In this document: positions 36,818 through 38,651 of the stretch, piece by piece
Position numbering within the stretch: position 1 is the stretch's first letter
How the letters are laid out: the number at the start of each line of letters is the position of its first letter
The notes under the pieces: generated by a model
The model's input: the letters and a program-made list of their open reading frames with translations, nothing else
What the model was told of the DNA's origin: nothing
Database searches by the model: none
Origin: Gammaproteobacteria bacterium
Lineage (GTDB): Bacteria; Pseudomonadota; Gammaproteobacteria; JAJFKO01
Assembly: GCA_021773175.1 (NCBI GenBank)
Contig: JAJFKO010000062.1
Location: forward strand, 1-38,651
Reading direction: 5' to 3'
Length of the DNA: 38,651 bases
Program-made: the position numbers and the translations under genes

Positions 36818-38371
36818 ATGAGCACGATAACCGTAAATCCTAGTTTAGCGAGTCACGATGCTGTTAGCATAAATAAGTGGCTAATCACGGTCACCGTGAT
36901 GTTAGTTGCGATTATTGAAGTGCTCGATATGACTATCGTTAATGTTGCACTACCTCATATGATGGGTAGCTTGGGCGCAACATCCGATCAAATCACTTGG
37001 GTATTAACTTCTTATATTGTCTCATCTGCTATTTTCATGCCGCTGACAGGATTACTGGTTAAGCGCTTAGGTCGTAAACAATTATTGATCATCAATATCC
37101 TTGGCTTTTTAGCTGCATCTATGCTCTGTGGTATTTCAACCTCATTGACTGAGATAGTTTGCTTCCGAATTTTACAAGGTGTATTTGGCGCATCACTTGT
37201 ACCTTTATCGCAGTATATTTTGCAAGATACATTCCCGACTGAAGAACAAGGCAAAGCTATGGCAATTTGGGGAATTGGCATTATGACAGCCCCCATTCTT
37301 GGACCCACCATTGGTGGCTACATTACAGAAATCGCCACGTGGCGTTGGGTGTTTTATTTAAACTTACCTGTTTGTATGGTTGCGCTGTACATGGCTTTTC
37401 GCTATATACAAGAAACACCAAAAGAAAAAATTCCCATCGATTGGCATGGTTTGTTTTTATTAGCAACAGGTATCGCTTGCTTGCAAGTTTTTCTTGATCG
37501 CGGTAACTCTGCAGGCTGGTTTGCATCGAATAGCATTTTGTTACTCGCCGTTATTGCCGCGGTGACTTTAACTTATTTTCTTGTGCGAGGTTTATTAATA
37601 GATGACAATATTGTTAATTTACGCCTGTTCCGCGAACGTAATTTCACGGTATCGACCGTATTGCTGATGCTCTATGTTCTCGGGGTTTTTAGCACGATTG
37701 CTATTCAACCATTGATGATGGAACGCTTAATGAATTATCCCGTTGCTACAACCGGATTAATCATGGCACCACGTGGTTTAACCAGTGCACTTGCGATGAT
37801 GATGGTGGCACCACTCATGAAAAAAATTGATTATCGCTATATCGTTGCAACCGGTGTTTTGTTATCAGGCTACGGTACATTCTTGATGAGTGGTTATAAC
37901 TTAAATATGGGTGCCATAAGTTTGATTATTCCCAGTTTAGTTCAGGGCTTAGGTATGGGTTGTTTCTTCGTGCCCATTTCAACGTATGCATTTTCGCACT
38001 TACCTGAACATGAAGTACCACAAGCAGCAGGTTTATTTAGTTTTGGTCGTAGCCTTGGTAGTTCTATTGGTATATCTATTTTAAGTACGATTTTAGCGAC
38101 GCAATCGCAGCGTAGTTGGCATAACTTGAGCGGTAATATTCATTTCGGTAATGTTGCTTTCACAAAATGGTTACACGCTAATCATTTTACGTGGAGTAAC
38201 CCTTTCAGTCATGCTCGCATTGCCATGTTGATTTCACAACAATCCAGTATGATTTCATTTAATGATGCTTACTGGATTATTGGCGTCTTATTTTTCTTGG
38301 TAACGCCGTTTGTTTTTCTGATGAAGAAACCACCCGCTGACGGCCAAGGCACCATGAGTGTTAGCCATTAA
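36818..38371 (+). CDS. emrB: EmrB-type DHA2 multidrug efflux pump
   Basis: A 517-residue proton-driven exporter with 14 predicted membrane segments. Typical EmrB motifs: EVLDMTIVNVALPHMMG in segment 1, TGLLVKRLGRKQLL in loop 2-3, GIGIMTAPILGPTIGGYI in segment 5, and SFGRSLGSSIGISI near the C-terminus. With EmrA it moves hydrophobic compounds from the inner membrane across the envelope. It ends directly against the convergent gene at 38372. It is a second, independent DHA2 pump besides the one at 6409-7758. Confidence 0.95.
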   Translation: MSTITVNPSLASHDAVSINKWLITVTVMLVAIIEVLDMTIVNVALPHMMGSLGATSDQITWVLTSYIVSSAIFMPLTGLLVKRLGRKQLLIINILGFLAASMLCGISTSLTEIVCFRILQGVFGASLVPLSQYILQDTFPTEEQGKAMAIWGIGIMTAPILGPTIGGYITEIATWRWVFYLNLPVCMVALYMAFRYIQETPKEKIPIDWHGLFLLATGIACLQVFLDRGNSAGWFASNSILLLAVIAAVTLTYFLVRGLLIDDNIVNLRLFRERNFTVSTVLLMLYVLGVFSTIAIQPLMMERLMNYPVATTGLIMAPRGLTSALAMMMVAPLMKKIDYRYIVATGVLLSGYGTFLMSGYNLNMGAISLIIPSLVQGLGMGCFFVPISTYAFSHLPEHEVPQAAGLFSFGRSLGSSIGISILSTILATQSQRSWHNLSGNIHFGNVAFTKWLHANHFTWSNPFSHARIAMLISQQSSMISFNDAYWIIGVLFFLVTPFVFLMKKPPADGQGTMSVSH

Positions 38372-38651
38372 TTATTTTATAACCATAGCTAGTGACGTAG
38401 CGGTAATAATCCAAACGACCCATGCACAAATCATGAGATATGGCATACGTTGTTTCTTAATTGCGTAATAAATACCACCAAGGATAATGCCAACGATGAA
38501 GGGATAAAGTAATAATGCGATCGCATCTCGAAATAAACGTCCAAAGAATCCATCAGAAAATACAAAGCCCAGTAAATGAGTGAAAATCTCATGCAATGAT
38601 ACTAGACCAAGCAATCCTACCTTAAGAAGCGGTAATGTTAGAATAACAACA
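38372..38651 (-). CDS. Small membrane protein, 5' end outside the window
   Basis: The frame is open to the right edge: at least 93 residues with three hydrophobic segments (near LLKVGLLGLV, IALLLYPFIVGIILGGIYYAI and YLMICAWVVWIITATSLAMVI) and a basic KKQR loop. A TTG at 38614 could be a start, but the reading frame continues upstream with hydrophobic codons, so I treat it as 5'-partial. Family not recognised. Convergent with emrB with no gap. Confidence 0.6.
   Translation of the reverse strand, partial: VVILTLPLLKVGLLGLVSLHEIFTHLLGFVFSDGFFGRLFRDAIALLLYPFIVGIILGGIYYAIKKQRMPYLMICAWVVWIITATSLAMVIK

Overview
The window looks like a chromosomal segment of an AT-rich gammaproteobacterium. The best fit is an intracellular or host-associated member of the Legionellales (Legionella/Coxiella-type). 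The reasons are a secreted IcmL/DotI-family protein (a type IVB secretion family), a plant-type glutamine cyclotransferase, two large proteins that look like host-directed effectors, and ordinary gammaproteobacterial housekeeping genes (hldE, coaBC-dut, radC, uvrD, hspQ, btuB with a cobalamin riboswitch, bioC/comF, emrAB). This placement is an inference from gene content; there is no rRNA or other phylogenetic marker in the window.

Layout. 1-8.8 kb is accessory: the 5' end of a nonribosomal peptide synthetase (NRPS) that runs off the left edge (A-T-C-A order, first adenylation domain probably serine-specific), a secreted repetitive protein, a CPBP membrane protease with a homopolymeric tract, a TehB methyltransferase, a TA-flanked MITE-like palindromic element, and a DHA2 efflux pump divergent from its own LysR regulator. 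8.9-16.2 kb is mostly a leftward housekeeping run: a P-loop kinase-like gene, the IcmL-like protein, hspQ-acyP-tdk-deoC-hldE, a 123-bp inverted-repeat element, then dut-coaBC, with radC divergent. 16.2-17.1 kb holds a higBA toxin-antitoxin pair and the frameshifted remains of a small gene. 17.1-21.7 kb has a PgeF/YfiH-like pseudoenzyme with a mitochondrial-style N-terminus, a glutamine cyclotransferase and uvrD. 21.9-24.9 kb is a B12-uptake unit: inverted-repeat element, cobalamin riboswitch, btuB-like receptor and an overlapping tonB. 25-29.7 kb has an NAD-malic enzyme, a small Cys-rich secreted protein, an ABC-F protein and a GNAT acetyltransferase. 29.9-33 kb is one very large protein with 13 tandem 8-residue repeats and a possible dead PP2C-like domain, closed by a strong terminator. 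33.2-38.7 kb has bioC-bioY, a third copy of the 123-bp element, comF, emrAB and a partial membrane protein.

The most unusual observations are: (i) a new-looking family of short elements with AGGACTTAC terminal inverted repeats, three full copies in this window (123, 175 and 123 bp), one of which ends exactly where the B12 riboswitch begins; (ii) a PgeF-fold protein that has lost all three metal/catalytic ligands and carries an acid-free, arginine-rich leader like a mitochondrial presequence; (iii) the giant repeat protein; and (iv) a higBA promoter whose operator palindrome fills the -35/-10 spacer and which should make a leaderless toxin mRNA. Family assignments were made by eye from motifs; no database search was possible.
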